Source: CAZCAC01 sp964496575 (GTDB lineage: Bacteria; Planctomycetota; UBA1135; GCA-002686595). Taken from it: DNA of 64,000 nt. Under the pieces are notes generated by a model. It was given only the letters and a program-made list of their open reading frames with translations. It did not search any database and had not been told where the DNA came from. Below are positions 41,753 through 50,349 of the stretch, in pieces. A program made the position numbers and the translations under genes. The stretch covers positions 49,481 to 113,480 of the forward strand of contig CAZCAC010000007.1 of assembly GCA_964496575.1 (NCBI GenBank), given 5' to 3'. Position 1 is the stretch's first letter. The number at the start of each line of letters is the position of its first letter.

Positions 41753-43639
41753 ATGCCCCTCCTCGAAACCGCCTCCGGGCTCCTCCTGGCCCTCGCCGCC
41801 CTCCCGATCGCCCGGGATCCCGCCACCGGGAACGACCGGTTCCCGGCGATCGTCTGGCGCCTCGATCACCCCGACCGGCCGGTCGAGCGTCGCTTCGTGG
41901 AGGCGTTCGGAGGGGTGAACGTCGAGGGGACCGCCGAGGCGCGGTGGGCCAGGGGCGAGGGGCTCGAGTTCTACGTCGGCCACGCGCCGGGGCGCAACGA
42001 CCTGCACCTGCAGCGCGACTTCCCCTGGTACGAGGCGCTGTGGACCCGCTACTGGGAGGACCGCGACCCCGCGCCGCTCGTCCGGCAGCCGTGTCTCTCG
42101 CAGGAGGAGACGTACCAGCGGCTGCGCGACCGGCTCTTCCGGACCCTCGCCGCCCGCGATGGAGAGCACGGCCTCGGGATCTCGCTGGGCGATGAGGTCG
42201 GGCTGACCCCTTACGGCGCGCCGTTCGACCTGTGCGGTTCACGGGCGTGTCGGGAGGCGTTCGCCACGTTCCTCGAAGGCTCGAGTCGGTGGAGGCACCT
42301 CCACCAGGAGGGCGAGCCGACGCCCTTCCCCGACACCGAGTCGACGCGCCTGGCCTGGCTCGACGGGGACCCGAAGCACGTCGGCGCCTGGCTAGCGCGG
42401 CGGGAGTTTCACTACCAGGTGATGATCGAGTTCCTCGCGCGGCTCGCCGAGGCCTCTCGCCAGCGCTCCCCCGCGACGCCGGTCGGGCTCTTCGGTCTCG
42501 GCGGTCGCACCGCGTTCGGAGGGGTGGGCCCCGAGGCGATCCTGCCGCATCTCGACTTCATCGAGAGCTATCCTATCCTCGATTCGCGCGAACTCCTGTA
42601 CACGCTCCGCGAGCCGGAGGTACGCTCCTTCGCGACGATCTTCCGCCAGGAGGACGCGCCGCACTCCGCGACCTGGCAGGTGTGGGAGCACTGGCTGCGC
42701 GGCGGTGACGGGGTGATTCTCTGGTGCGATCGAGATCTCTCCGAGCACGAGGAGTACTTCGAGACGCTGCGCGACGCGGTCGCCGGCGTTCGCGAGCTGC
42801 GAGCGCGTTGCCCCGAGTGGGCGCCGGTCCCGCGCGGCGCCGCGCTGATCCACCACGCAGACTCGCTCACTCTCTCCTGGCTGCGGGACGCGCTGCACGA
42901 CGGGATGACGTGGCCGAAGCGGTTCGCCAGCTACCACAACGAGCACGGCACCCGGGAGGTCGCCCTGCGCGCGTGCTTGCGCTGGCTCGAGGACGCCGGC
43001 CTGCTGCCCGGCTCGCTGCCGCTCGAGGCGGTCGGCGCGGAGACGGTGAAGCGTTTTCCCTTCCTGGTGGCGAACGAGCTGATCGTCGTCGAGGAGGAGG
43101 AGCTGCGCGCGTTGCGGAGCTATCTCGAGGCGGGCGGCACGCTCCTCCTGCACGGGAGCTTCGCGGTCTACGACCGACAGGGGGCGCGCACCGCTTCCGG
43201 GACGCTCGTACGCGAGTCGCTGGAGGAGATCGCGCCGGAGCGCGTGATCGAACTGAAGCTGGACTCGGCGCACTACCTCGTGGAGCGGATGCGCCCGGGC
43301 AGCGCCTACGCGCGGGAGCGGATCGAGTTCCTTCGAGACGTCCTCGGACCCGAGACGCTGCCCGAGTGGCGTCCGGCCCGACGGAAGAACCACCCGCGGT
43401 GGTTGCTGGCGCAGAGCCCGCACCCCGAGGGTGGCGGAATCCTGTGCGCCGCCGTCGCCAACCTGCCCGACACCGGGTCGCGTTCGGAGCTGCGGGCGCT
43501 GAGAGTCGAGATCGAGGGGGTCGATCCGGAGCGCATCACGTGGGTTCATCCGGCCCCCGGGAACGAAGAAGCCGCCGCGATCGTGCGGTTGAAGACTCCT
43601 GGCGAGGCGCTCGTCTTTCGCCTGGCTCCGCCGCGGTGA
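41753..43639 (+). CDS. GH42-like putative glycosidase
   Basis: About 628 residues. The middle of the TIM-barrel-like part has GISLGDEVGLTPYG, with an Asp-Glu pair placed like the acid catalyst of GH42/GH5-type beta-galactosidases, and FIESYPILDSRELLYTLRE. The C-terminal third holds the GATase-like beta-galactosidase trimerisation domain pattern (PFLVANELIVVEEEELRALRSYLEAGGTLLLHG). The N-terminus (LLETASGLLLALAALPIA) may be a signal. Substrate unknown. It starts opposite mcsB; TTAATAGACT about 60 bases before the start is a possible -10 region. Confidence 0.6.
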   Translation: MPLLETASGLLLALAALPIARDPATGNDRFPAIVWRLDHPDRPVERRFVEAFGGVNVEGTAEARWARGEGLEFYVGHAPGRNDLHLQRDFPWYEALWTRYWEDRDPAPLVRQPCLSQEETYQRLRDRLFRTLAARDGEHGLGISLGDEVGLTPYGAPFDLCGSRACREAFATFLEGSSRWRHLHQEGEPTPFPDTESTRLAWLDGDPKHVGAWLARREFHYQVMIEFLARLAEASRQRSPATPVGLFGLGGRTAFGGVGPEAILPHLDFIESYPILDSRELLYTLREPEVRSFATIFRQEDAPHSATWQVWEHWLRGGDGVILWCDRDLSEHEEYFETLRDAVAGVRELRARCPEWAPVPRGAALIHHADSLTLSWLRDALHDGMTWPKRFASYHNEHGTREVALRACLRWLEDAGLLPGSLPLEAVGAETVKRFPFLVANELIVVEEEELRALRSYLEAGGTLLLHGSFAVYDRQGARTASGTLVRESLEEIAPERVIELKLDSAHYLVERMRPGSAYARERIEFLRDVLGPETLPEWRPARRKNHPRWLLAQSPHPEGGGILCAAVANLPDTGSRSELRALRVEIEGVDPERITWVHPAPGNEEAAAIVRLKTPGEALVFRLAPPR

Positions 43640-43682
43640 TCGGCGCGGCTCCGGTCCGCTCGTGACCGGGCGAGACCTCCGC

Positions 43683-45197
43683 CTACAACCGCCGCTTCTT
43701 GCCGAAGACCCGCCTGAGGTTCTTCCAGCGGCTGGCGAGCTCGACGCGCAGGCGCGCGATCAGCTCCCGCTCCTCGGCCAGCTCGCGGCCGAGCCGCTCC
43801 ATCTCCTTTCCACGCGCCTCGATCTCGGCGTGCAGGTTCCGGATCTCCTCGGCCAGCTCCGTGTGGACGGACTCGAATTCCACGCGCTGGCGCGTCAGCT
43901 CCGCGCCCCGCTCGACCAGCTCGGCGCCCTGCGCCTCGAGGTCGGCCTGGAGGTCCTGGATCTCCCCGGCGAGCTCCGCGTGCACGTACTCTAACTCCGC
44001 GCGCTGGCTCGCCATCTCCTCGCCCCGCCTGACCAGCTCGGCGGCCTGTTCCTCGAGCTGGCCGTTCAGGACCGGCAGGAGCTCCTGGTGCGCCCGCAGC
44101 TCCTCCTCCGCCGCTCCCAGCGCCCGACGGTGCTCCCCGAGATCGGCCTCCAATCCGGTGATCGCCTCACCGCTCTCGGCGCGCTCGCGCTCGATCTCCG
44201 CCTCCAGCTCCTTCTCGTTGCCGAGCAGCTCTCCCTCTCTTGCGCGCAACTCCTCGATCACGCCGACCTGCTCGTCGCGGATCTCGCGGCACTCGGCGAG
44301 GGTCGCCTCGTGCTGCTCGAGGTCCGTGACCAGATCGCGGTTGACCCCCTCCAGCCGGGCCCACTCGCGCTTGACCACGTCCCGCTCGAGATCGAAGCCG
44401 ACCAGCTCGCGGACCAGGTGTCCGATCGTCTCGAAGCTCTCCGGCGGCGCGACCGCCTCCCGCGAGGTCACCTCCAGCTCGGGTAGTGACGAGCCATCCA
44501 GCGCGGCCACCACGGCGTGGCGATACACCGGCGGAGTCTGGTCCAGCCCGTACAGCGCGACGTTGTAGAAGCGGAAGAACTCCGGAGCGATCGCCCGCAG
44601 CGGAGCGTCGCGATCGATGTACATCGACAGGCACATCAGCGCCAGCCACCGCTCCAGGTTGGCGTGCCCCACGCTGCGCACCACTCCGCCCGCCGAGCGC
44701 AGCTCATCCTCGGTCTCCTCGAGGCTCGGCAGGCCGTGCTCGTGGTGCTCGTTCAGGTAGCGGTGCACGATCCCCAGCTTCTCGCCGACGAAGGACCCGA
44801 GCCGCTCCTCCGCCTCCGCGACCCCCTCCGTGGCGAAGGGGCCCGCGATCACCACCCAGCGTCGGGCCACGCGCGCGCACTCGGCCACGAAGCTCGCCCG
44901 GCCCGCGGGAGGGACGTGCTCGAGGGTATCGATGGTGACCACGGCGTCGACCGTCGAGTCCCCGAAGGGCAGCTTGGCGCCGTCGCCGAGCACCAGCCCG
45001 GGCTCCTCCGACTCCTCGACGTCGACGAGGTGGATGCGGTCACCCTCGAGAAAGGTGCGCAGCAGCGCGGTCCGGCCTCCGACGTCCAGGACGACCAGCG
45101 AATCCCGCTCACCCCGCAGCTGTTCGAGCAGATCGGCGACCAGGCGGTAGCGCTGGTACTGGTCGAACGGCAGCGCGAGGTTCGGATCCTCGCTCAA
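43683..45197 (-). CDS. methyltransferase with long coiled coil and basic tail (WbdD-like chain terminator)
   Basis: About 504 residues, TTG start overlapping the wzt stop (TTGA). Residues 1-200 are a class I methyltransferase (SLVVLDVGGRTALL, LVDVEES, DAVVTIDTLEHVPPAGRA, WVVIAGPFATEG). Residues 285-490 are coiled coil with heptads and few breaks. The end (SRWKNLRRVFGKKRRL) is basic and amphipathic. In E. coli O8/O9 the chain terminator WbdD couples a methyltransferase to a long coiled coil with a membrane-binding end and sits beside Wzm/Wzt. Here the kinase domain of WbdD is not seen. Inference: sets glycan length by capping and by coiled-coil length. Confidence 0.7.
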   Translation of the reverse strand: MSEDPNLALPFDQYQRYRLVADLLEQLRGERDSLVVLDVGGRTALLRTFLEGDRIHLVDVEESEEPGLVLGDGAKLPFGDSTVDAVVTIDTLEHVPPAGRASFVAECARVARRWVVIAGPFATEGVAEAEERLGSFVGEKLGIVHRYLNEHHEHGLPSLEETEDELRSAGGVVRSVGHANLERWLALMCLSMYIDRDAPLRAIAPEFFRFYNVALYGLDQTPPVYRHAVVAALDGSSLPELEVTSREAVAPPESFETIGHLVRELVGFDLERDVVKREWARLEGVNRDLVTDLEQHEATLAECREIRDEQVGVIEELRAREGELLGNEKELEAEIERERAESGEAITGLEADLGEHRRALGAAEEELRAHQELLPVLNGQLEEQAAELVRRGEEMASQRAELEYVHAELAGEIQDLQADLEAQGAELVERGAELTRQRVEFESVHTELAEEIRNLHAEIEARGKEMERLGRELAEERELIARLRVELASRWKNLRRVFGKKRRL

Positions 45198-46477
45198 GAC
45201 CGCGACTCCTCGACGCGCGTCTCACCGCCCGTCCCGCGGGTCACCCTCCAGCGCGTCGGCAGGTACAGGATCCCGTGCTGGTGGTGCCGGGGATCGACCA
45301 CCTCGAAGGTCACCGCGTGCTCCTGGTGATCGATGGCGGTCGGCGCGGGCTTGCTGTGGTCGTAGAGGAAGGTGGTCAGGTAGTACTGCCCGGCGAGCAG
45401 CGGCATGCTCTCGAAGCTGAGCTCCACCTCCCCTTCCTCGCCGGCGGGGACCCGCCCGAGCGAGATCGGCTCGTCGCGCCAGGCGTGGTTGGAGCCGTTG
45501 ATGTAGGTGCCGTCGGAGCGGTAGAAGCCGAGCCCGAAGACGGGGTTCAGGGCCGCCTCGTGGCAGCGGTAGCGCATGCGCAGCTGGAAGGGCGCGCCTG
45601 AGTCGAAGACGTGAGCCACCCCGCCCTCCCGGTCGATCAGGCTCACCTCGATGACCTCGATCTCGCCGGTGCCCCAGCGCGGGTACTCGCTCGCCGAGCG
45701 GTTGATCGCCGAGAGGCGCTCCTCGCCGCGGGCGTGGGCCCTCTTCAGGTACTGGTCCGCCACCTTCTCGGCGGTACCCTGCTCGAGGACCTCGCCCTGG
45801 TCGAGCAGGACCACGTGCTGGCACATGCTCTTCACCGCGCCCATGTCGTGCGAGACGAAGACGATCGTGCGCCCCTGCTCCTGGAACTCGTTCAGGCGGT
45901 TGGTGCACTTGCCCTTGAAGTGCTCGTCCCCCACCGACAGCGCCTCGTCGATGATGAAGATGTCCGGGTCGACGCTGGCCGCGACCGAGAAGCCGAGGCG
46001 CACGTACATCCCCGAGCTGTAGGTCTTGACCGGTCGATCGATGAAGTCGCCGAGCTCGGAGAAGGTCACGATCGAGTCGAAGCGCTCGGCGATCTCCTCG
46101 TCGCTCATCCCCAGGATCGAGCAGTTGAGGTAGATGTTGTCGCGCCCGCTGAACTCGGGGTGGAAGCCCGCGCCCAGCTCGAGCAGCGAGGCGACCCGCC
46201 CGTGGACCGCCACCTCGCCGGTGGTCGGCTTGCTGATCCCGGTCAGGAGCTTCAGCAACGTGCTCTTCCCGGCCCCGTTCTCGCCGATGATTCCGACCGT
46301 GCTCCCGTGGGGCACGTCGAGGTAGACGTTCTTCAGGGCCCAGAACTCCCGGTAGCGCCTCTTCCCCGGGAGGATCAGGTCCCACAGGCGGTGGACCGGC
46401 TTGGCGTACATCTGGTACGCCTTGCCCAGATCTTTCGCCCGGATCGCGACGACGGAGCTGTTCGGATCGCTCTTCAT
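45194..46477 (-). CDS. wzt: Wzt, ATP-binding subunit of polysaccharide exporter with C-terminal glycan-binding domain
   Basis: About 427 residues. GENGAGKST (Walker A, 65-73), YSSGMYVRLGFS (signature), IFIIDEALSVGD (Walker B) and SHD (H loop) mark the ABC ATPase. From about residue 260 an extra C-terminal beta-sandwich domain (FDSGAPFQLRMRYRC, FGLGFYRSDGTYINGSN, GQYYLTTFLYDH) is the Wzt C-terminal type that binds the capped end of O-polysaccharide. It powers export with Wzm. ATG at 46477 starts 13 bases after the wzm stop. Confidence 0.92.
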   Translation of the reverse strand: MKSDPNSSVVAIRAKDLGKAYQMYAKPVHRLWDLILPGKRRYREFWALKNVYLDVPHGSTVGIIGENGAGKSTLLKLLTGISKPTTGEVAVHGRVASLLELGAGFHPEFSGRDNIYLNCSILGMSDEEIAERFDSIVTFSELGDFIDRPVKTYSSGMYVRLGFSVAASVDPDIFIIDEALSVGDEHFKGKCTNRLNEFQEQGRTIVFVSHDMGAVKSMCQHVVLLDQGEVLEQGTAEKVADQYLKRAHARGEERLSAINRSASEYPRWGTGEIEVIEVSLIDREGGVAHVFDSGAPFQLRMRYRCHEAALNPVFGLGFYRSDGTYINGSNHAWRDEPISLGRVPAGEEGEVELSFESMPLLAGQYYLTTFLYDHSKPAPTAIDHQEHAVTFEVVDPRHHQHGILYLPTRWRVTRGTGGETRVEESRS

Positions 46478-46490
46478 AACCCGTGACCTC

Positions 46491-47516
46491 CTACAAGAGG
46501 TCGGGGATGCGGTCCCGCTGGGAGCGGAAGAACGTCGCGCCGGCCCAGAAGAACAGCAGCGCTACGATCGCGAAGCGCCCGATCAGGGCGGGATCGGGCC
46601 AGGAGTTGAACACCAGGACCTCGCGGTAGCTGTTGATCAACCAGTGCATCGGGTTGATGTCGAGCAGCCATGCATACGCCCCGTTGTTGCGCCCCAGCAC
46701 CATCGAGGCGGGGTAGAAGATCGGCGTGCCGAACATCCAGACCACGGTGAGCACCCCCACGACGTGAATCGTATCCCGCAAGATCAGGTTGAACGCGGAC
46801 AGGAAGAGCCCGATGCCCACGGTGAAGATCCCCTGAATCAACAGCAGCAAGGGCAGGGAGACGAGGCAGACCCCCAGGCGCAGCGGACGGTGCGGAGTCT
46901 CCTTGAGAATCTCCTGCTTGCCTCGCAGAAAGACGTCCAGCGGCTTGCCGTGCGTGGGACAGATGAGGATCTGCTCGTAGTCGCACTCCGCGCACTGGGC
47001 CCAGCGATCCCTCGCTTCCTCGAGGTCGACCTTCTGCTCCTGATTGACCACTGCCGGGGTCTGTGTCTCCGGTTCCAACGCCGCTTCGTTGACGTTGAAG
47101 TAACCGAAGTAGGCCACCGCAGCCATCACGATCGGCAAACCGATCGTCATGTTGATCAAGGATGAGATGGTCAGGTAGACCGGCAGGACGCTGGAGGGGA
47201 ACACCACCTTCTGGATCAGGTTGGAGTTCTCCACCAGGCTGTTGGTCGAACGGGTCAGCGTCTCCGCGAAGGCGGACCAGATCACGATTCCGGCCAGCAT
47301 CCAGACGGCGACCTCCGCGGGCGACGCCTTGTCGTCGAAGCGGACCTGGAGGACGATCCGGAAGACGAACATGTAGACGAAGAGGTTCAGGATCGGAAAG
47401 ACGACCGACCAGAAGAACCCCATCGACGAGCCGACGTAACGCGCCTTCAGATCGCGGACGACCAGGTCCTTGACCAGCCGCCGGTTCCCGATCAGGGTTC
47501 GGAGAACGTCGATCAT
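46491..47516 (-). CDS. wzm: Wzm, permease subunit of polysaccharide exporter with cysteine-rich insert
   Basis: About 341 residues. ABC-2 type permease: VKDLVVRDLKARYVGSSMGFFWSVVFPILNLFVYMFVF, VIWSAFAETLTRSTNSLVENSNLIQK and, near the end, FNLILRDTIHVV and NPMHWLINSYREVL. An extra segment at about 143-215 contains C175-x2-C178-x7-C186-x2-H189, a zinc-knuckle-like set that ordinary Wzm lacks. ATG at 47516 directly follows the TAG of the preceding gene. It forms the membrane channel for lipid-linked glycan. Confidence 0.9.
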   Translation of the reverse strand: MIDVLRTLIGNRRLVKDLVVRDLKARYVGSSMGFFWSVVFPILNLFVYMFVFRIVLQVRFDDKASPAEVAVWMLAGIVIWSAFAETLTRSTNSLVENSNLIQKVVFPSSVLPVYLTISSLINMTIGLPIVMAAVAYFGYFNVNEAALEPETQTPAVVNQEQKVDLEEARDRWAQCAECDYEQILICPTHGKPLDVFLRGKQEILKETPHRPLRLGVCLVSLPLLLLIQGIFTVGIGLFLSAFNLILRDTIHVVGVLTVVWMFGTPIFYPASMVLGRNNGAYAWLLDINPMHWLINSYREVLVFNSWPDPALIGRFAIVALLFFWAGATFFRSQRDRIPDLL

Positions 47517-48341
47517 CTAGCCTCTCCTCCTGAGCTGCACCCGGGTCCCGGCGCCGCACGAGAGCACCGCCGCGGCGTCGCCGTCGCGCACCGAGATCTC
47601 CACGCTGCCGCCGGAGCCCAGCAGGGCGAGCACGGCTCCCGGCTCCACGTCCGCGTAGGTACGTCGGAGCGGCAACTCGCGGCCGGCGATCAAAGCCACC
47701 CAGTCGCGCTCGCCACCGAGGTGGCGCGCGTCCAGGTCGGTGATCAGGTTGCCGAAGTGATCGGCGAACAGGACCCGGGCGGACAGGGTCCCGTCCGCGC
47801 CCACCTCCACCGCTGGGAACTCGGCTCTCTGCCAGTCGGTGATCACCTCCCCCGCGTCCACCGGCAAGGTCCCGCTGGCCAGGGCGGCCGCGGCCGGGGC
47901 GAAGACGTCGCGGCCATGGAAGGTCCAGCTCGCCTCGGGCAGGCGGAAGTGGTCCACGTCGAGCGCGCGAACCTCCGCCGTCTCCGACAGCACCGGGCCG
48001 AGCAGCCCGTTATCGGGGGCGAGGAACGCGTGCCCGCGGTCGACCGCGAGCAGGATCCGCCGCGCCGAGCCGACCCCGGGATCGACCACGCTCACGTGCA
48101 CCGTACCCTTGGGGAAGTACCCCCAGGTCCGGGCCAGGTGCCAGGAGGCGACCAGCACGTTCCCCGGCGGAATGCCGTGGGTCAGATCGATGATCTCCAC
48201 CTCCGCGAAGTGGCGGCGCAGGACCCCCTTGACCACGCCGACGTAGGGATCGACGCTGCCGAAGTCACTGGAGAGCGAGACGACTCCGCAAGCTCTCCAG
48301 GGCGCCGCCGCCGGTGTCCGTTGCTCTTCTCCTTCCGCCAC
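47517..48341 (-). CDS. SAM hydroxide adenosyltransferase (DUF62 family)
   Basis: About 274 residues with a GTG start and an AGGAGAG ribosome site. DFGSVDPYVGVVKG, IIDLTHGIPPGNV, VVDPGVGS, LAPDNGLLGP, FHGRDVFAPAAA and FADHFGNLITDLD match the family that includes fluorinase and chlorinase; ordinary members hydrolyse SAM to adenosine and methionine. Halogenase-specific features are not assigned. It is transcribed with wzm, the stop of one touching the start of the other. Confidence 0.88.
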   Translation of the reverse strand: MAEGEEQRTPAAAPWRACGVVSLSSDFGSVDPYVGVVKGVLRRHFAEVEIIDLTHGIPPGNVLVASWHLARTWGYFPKGTVHVSVVDPGVGSARRILLAVDRGHAFLAPDNGLLGPVLSETAEVRALDVDHFRLPEASWTFHGRDVFAPAAAALASGTLPVDAGEVITDWQRAEFPAVEVGADGTLSARVLFADHFGNLITDLDARHLGGERDWVALIAGRELPLRRTYADVEPGAVLALLGSGGSVEISVRDGDAAAVLSCGAGTRVQLRRRG

Positions 48342-48350
48342 TCGTCTCTC

Positions 48351-50192
48351 CTAGTGTGTTCGTCGCGAGAGCGCACCGAGCACGGCGCCCTGGAGGATCG
48401 GTCGTCCCGGCAGGAGCCCGGCGCGATTCTGGAGGTACTCCACGGTGTCGAGCCCGCCCCACTCGCCGAGGGCGAAGCCGAGGCGACGGAAGTCGCGGGA
48501 GCTCGCCGTCACCGGAGCGCGGTACAGCTCGTCGCGCAGCCCGTACATCCCCGTCACGCGGATCAACAGCAGCGCCGCGAGGATGCTTCGATCGAAAGGA
48601 TCGGACCACAGCGCGCGGCGCAGGAAGAGGAGCGCCAGGTCGTCCTTGGCGTCGATCAGGGCCAGCGCCAGCTCGACGTTGACCAGGAGATCGCCCTCGA
48701 CCGGGAAGTGCTTCTTGAAGAGCTCGATCTCCCCCGCCGCGTCGCGCCCCATCAGGGCGCGCACCACGCGGACGCCCTGCCGTCCGCTCGGCAGCTCGTC
48801 GCGCACCGCCTCGGCCAGGAGCGCTCGGGCCCCCAGGTCACCCCGCATCGCGAGCTCCGTGGCGACGAGGATCTGGTCGGACTCCTCGAGCTCGAGCAGG
48901 ATCTCCTTCAACTGCTCGCGGATGAACCTCACGTCGAGCATCCGGACGGCGACCTCCACCGATGCGCGGAACTCGGGGTGCTCGGGGTCGAGCAGGATGG
49001 CGCGCTGCTCGTCGTACGCTTCCTGGTCCCCCAGCCGGGCGCGGGTGATGCGGGTGGTGGCGGCGACCAGGTCGCTGCGGTGGTCCTCGAAGCGACTCAA
49101 CCAGGCCACCGCCTCCTCGGAGCCGACCACGCCGACCGCCTTGGCGACGTGAACACGCTCCTCGTCGGTGAGCTTCTCCCAGTCGTGCTCGATCCCGATC
49201 AACGGTTCGGTGATCCCGGCGCGCGCCAGGAGGAGCAGGGCGTGCGCCTGCACCAGCGGTTCGTCGAGGGAGAGCGCCAGGAGCTCGAGCGCCTCGTCCT
49301 CCATCTGCGCCTCGTCGATCTGGCGGAGGATGACCTGCCAGGCGCCGGCGCTTCGCGGCACCCAGAGCTCGTTCTCGATCAGCGCGGCCAGCTCGGCGGG
49401 CATCGCCCGGGTGGCGGCCTGGATCGCCGAGACGCTGCCCGTTTGCAGCAGCACGCTGAGGATGTGGTCCTTGACCCCGAACTCGTCGAACTCCGCGGCG
49501 CCGCGCAGGATCACGGCGTCGAGGAACTCCTCCTGCGCGAGCAGGTCCTCGAGCACGCGCAGCGCCCACGACTGCCCGTCGACGAGCCCGTACTGCTGCG
49601 CGGCTTCCCAGCGCAGGTCGAGCGAGGCCTCGGCGATCTCGGTGCGCCGGGAGATCGTCGGGTCGACGGTGTAGACGAGCAGGGAGGCGGCCAGCTCGGC
49701 GTCGGGGCCCTCGCCGGCCGCGATCCCGTCGAGCTCCTCGCGCGCCGAGGAACGATCGGTGCCGAGCAGCCCGAGCATCGCGGCGGAGCGAACCTCCAGC
49801 TCGGGTGCGTCCAGGAGCTCGTAGAGGATCGCCTCGACCCCGATGCCGAGCTCCCCGAGGGCGAGGATCGCCGCCCGGCGCTCGATCATCGAGCCTTCCC
49901 GCGCCCACTTCTCCAGGACCGGCCGCTCGCGGATCGCCTCCGGACGGGCGCAGCCCAGCGCCATCAGCGCCCGGGCCCGCTCCGTGGGGGTCATCTCCTT
50001 GCGCAGGAGGTCGGCGCGCGCGTCGTGTTCGGTGCGGCGGGTGAAGGAGATGCGGTGGTCGCGCGCGATCTTCTGCTGCCACGCGTCGAGCTCCGGCTCC
50101 TCCTCCTGGGACGCAGCCAGGCTCGCTCCGGATAGAGCGAGGAACAGCGCCAGCCAGAGGGGCGCGAGGAGGTGGAGACGGGGGAGAGGCAT
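48351..50192 (-). CDS. secreted HEAT-repeat protein
   Basis: About 613 residues, with a signal peptide (APLWLALFLALSGASLAAS). The mature protein is helical repeats of HEAT type throughout (EVRSAAMLGLLGTDRSS, DAELAASLLVYTV, DDLALLFLRRALW). No catalytic motif. Periplasmic scaffold is the best description. It ends nine bases before the SAM adenosyltransferase start, so it may be the first gene of the exporter operon. Confidence 0.7.
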   Translation of the reverse strand: MPLPRLHLLAPLWLALFLALSGASLAASQEEEPELDAWQQKIARDHRISFTRRTEHDARADLLRKEMTPTERARALMALGCARPEAIRERPVLEKWAREGSMIERRAAILALGELGIGVEAILYELLDAPELEVRSAAMLGLLGTDRSSAREELDGIAAGEGPDAELAASLLVYTVDPTISRRTEIAEASLDLRWEAAQQYGLVDGQSWALRVLEDLLAQEEFLDAVILRGAAEFDEFGVKDHILSVLLQTGSVSAIQAATRAMPAELAALIENELWVPRSAGAWQVILRQIDEAQMEDEALELLALSLDEPLVQAHALLLLARAGITEPLIGIEHDWEKLTDEERVHVAKAVGVVGSEEAVAWLSRFEDHRSDLVAATTRITRARLGDQEAYDEQRAILLDPEHPEFRASVEVAVRMLDVRFIREQLKEILLELEESDQILVATELAMRGDLGARALLAEAVRDELPSGRQGVRVVRALMGRDAAGEIELFKKHFPVEGDLLVNVELALALIDAKDDLALLFLRRALWSDPFDRSILAALLLIRVTGMYGLRDELYRAPVTASSRDFRRLGFALGEWGGLDTVEYLQNRAGLLPGRPILQGAVLGALSRRTH

Positions 50193-50349
50193 CGAGGCGA
50201 GACGGGGGGGGTTCTATCGGCAGGAAGGCGACGGGCGCTGGACCTCGAGTCGCCGGGCGGGTCGCAGCGGGAGGAACAGGATACGGGCCTCGGGGCGCGG
50301 GAGCCAAGCCCCGGGGCGAGAGGCGGAGTGGTCGAGGCGGCCGGGGGGC

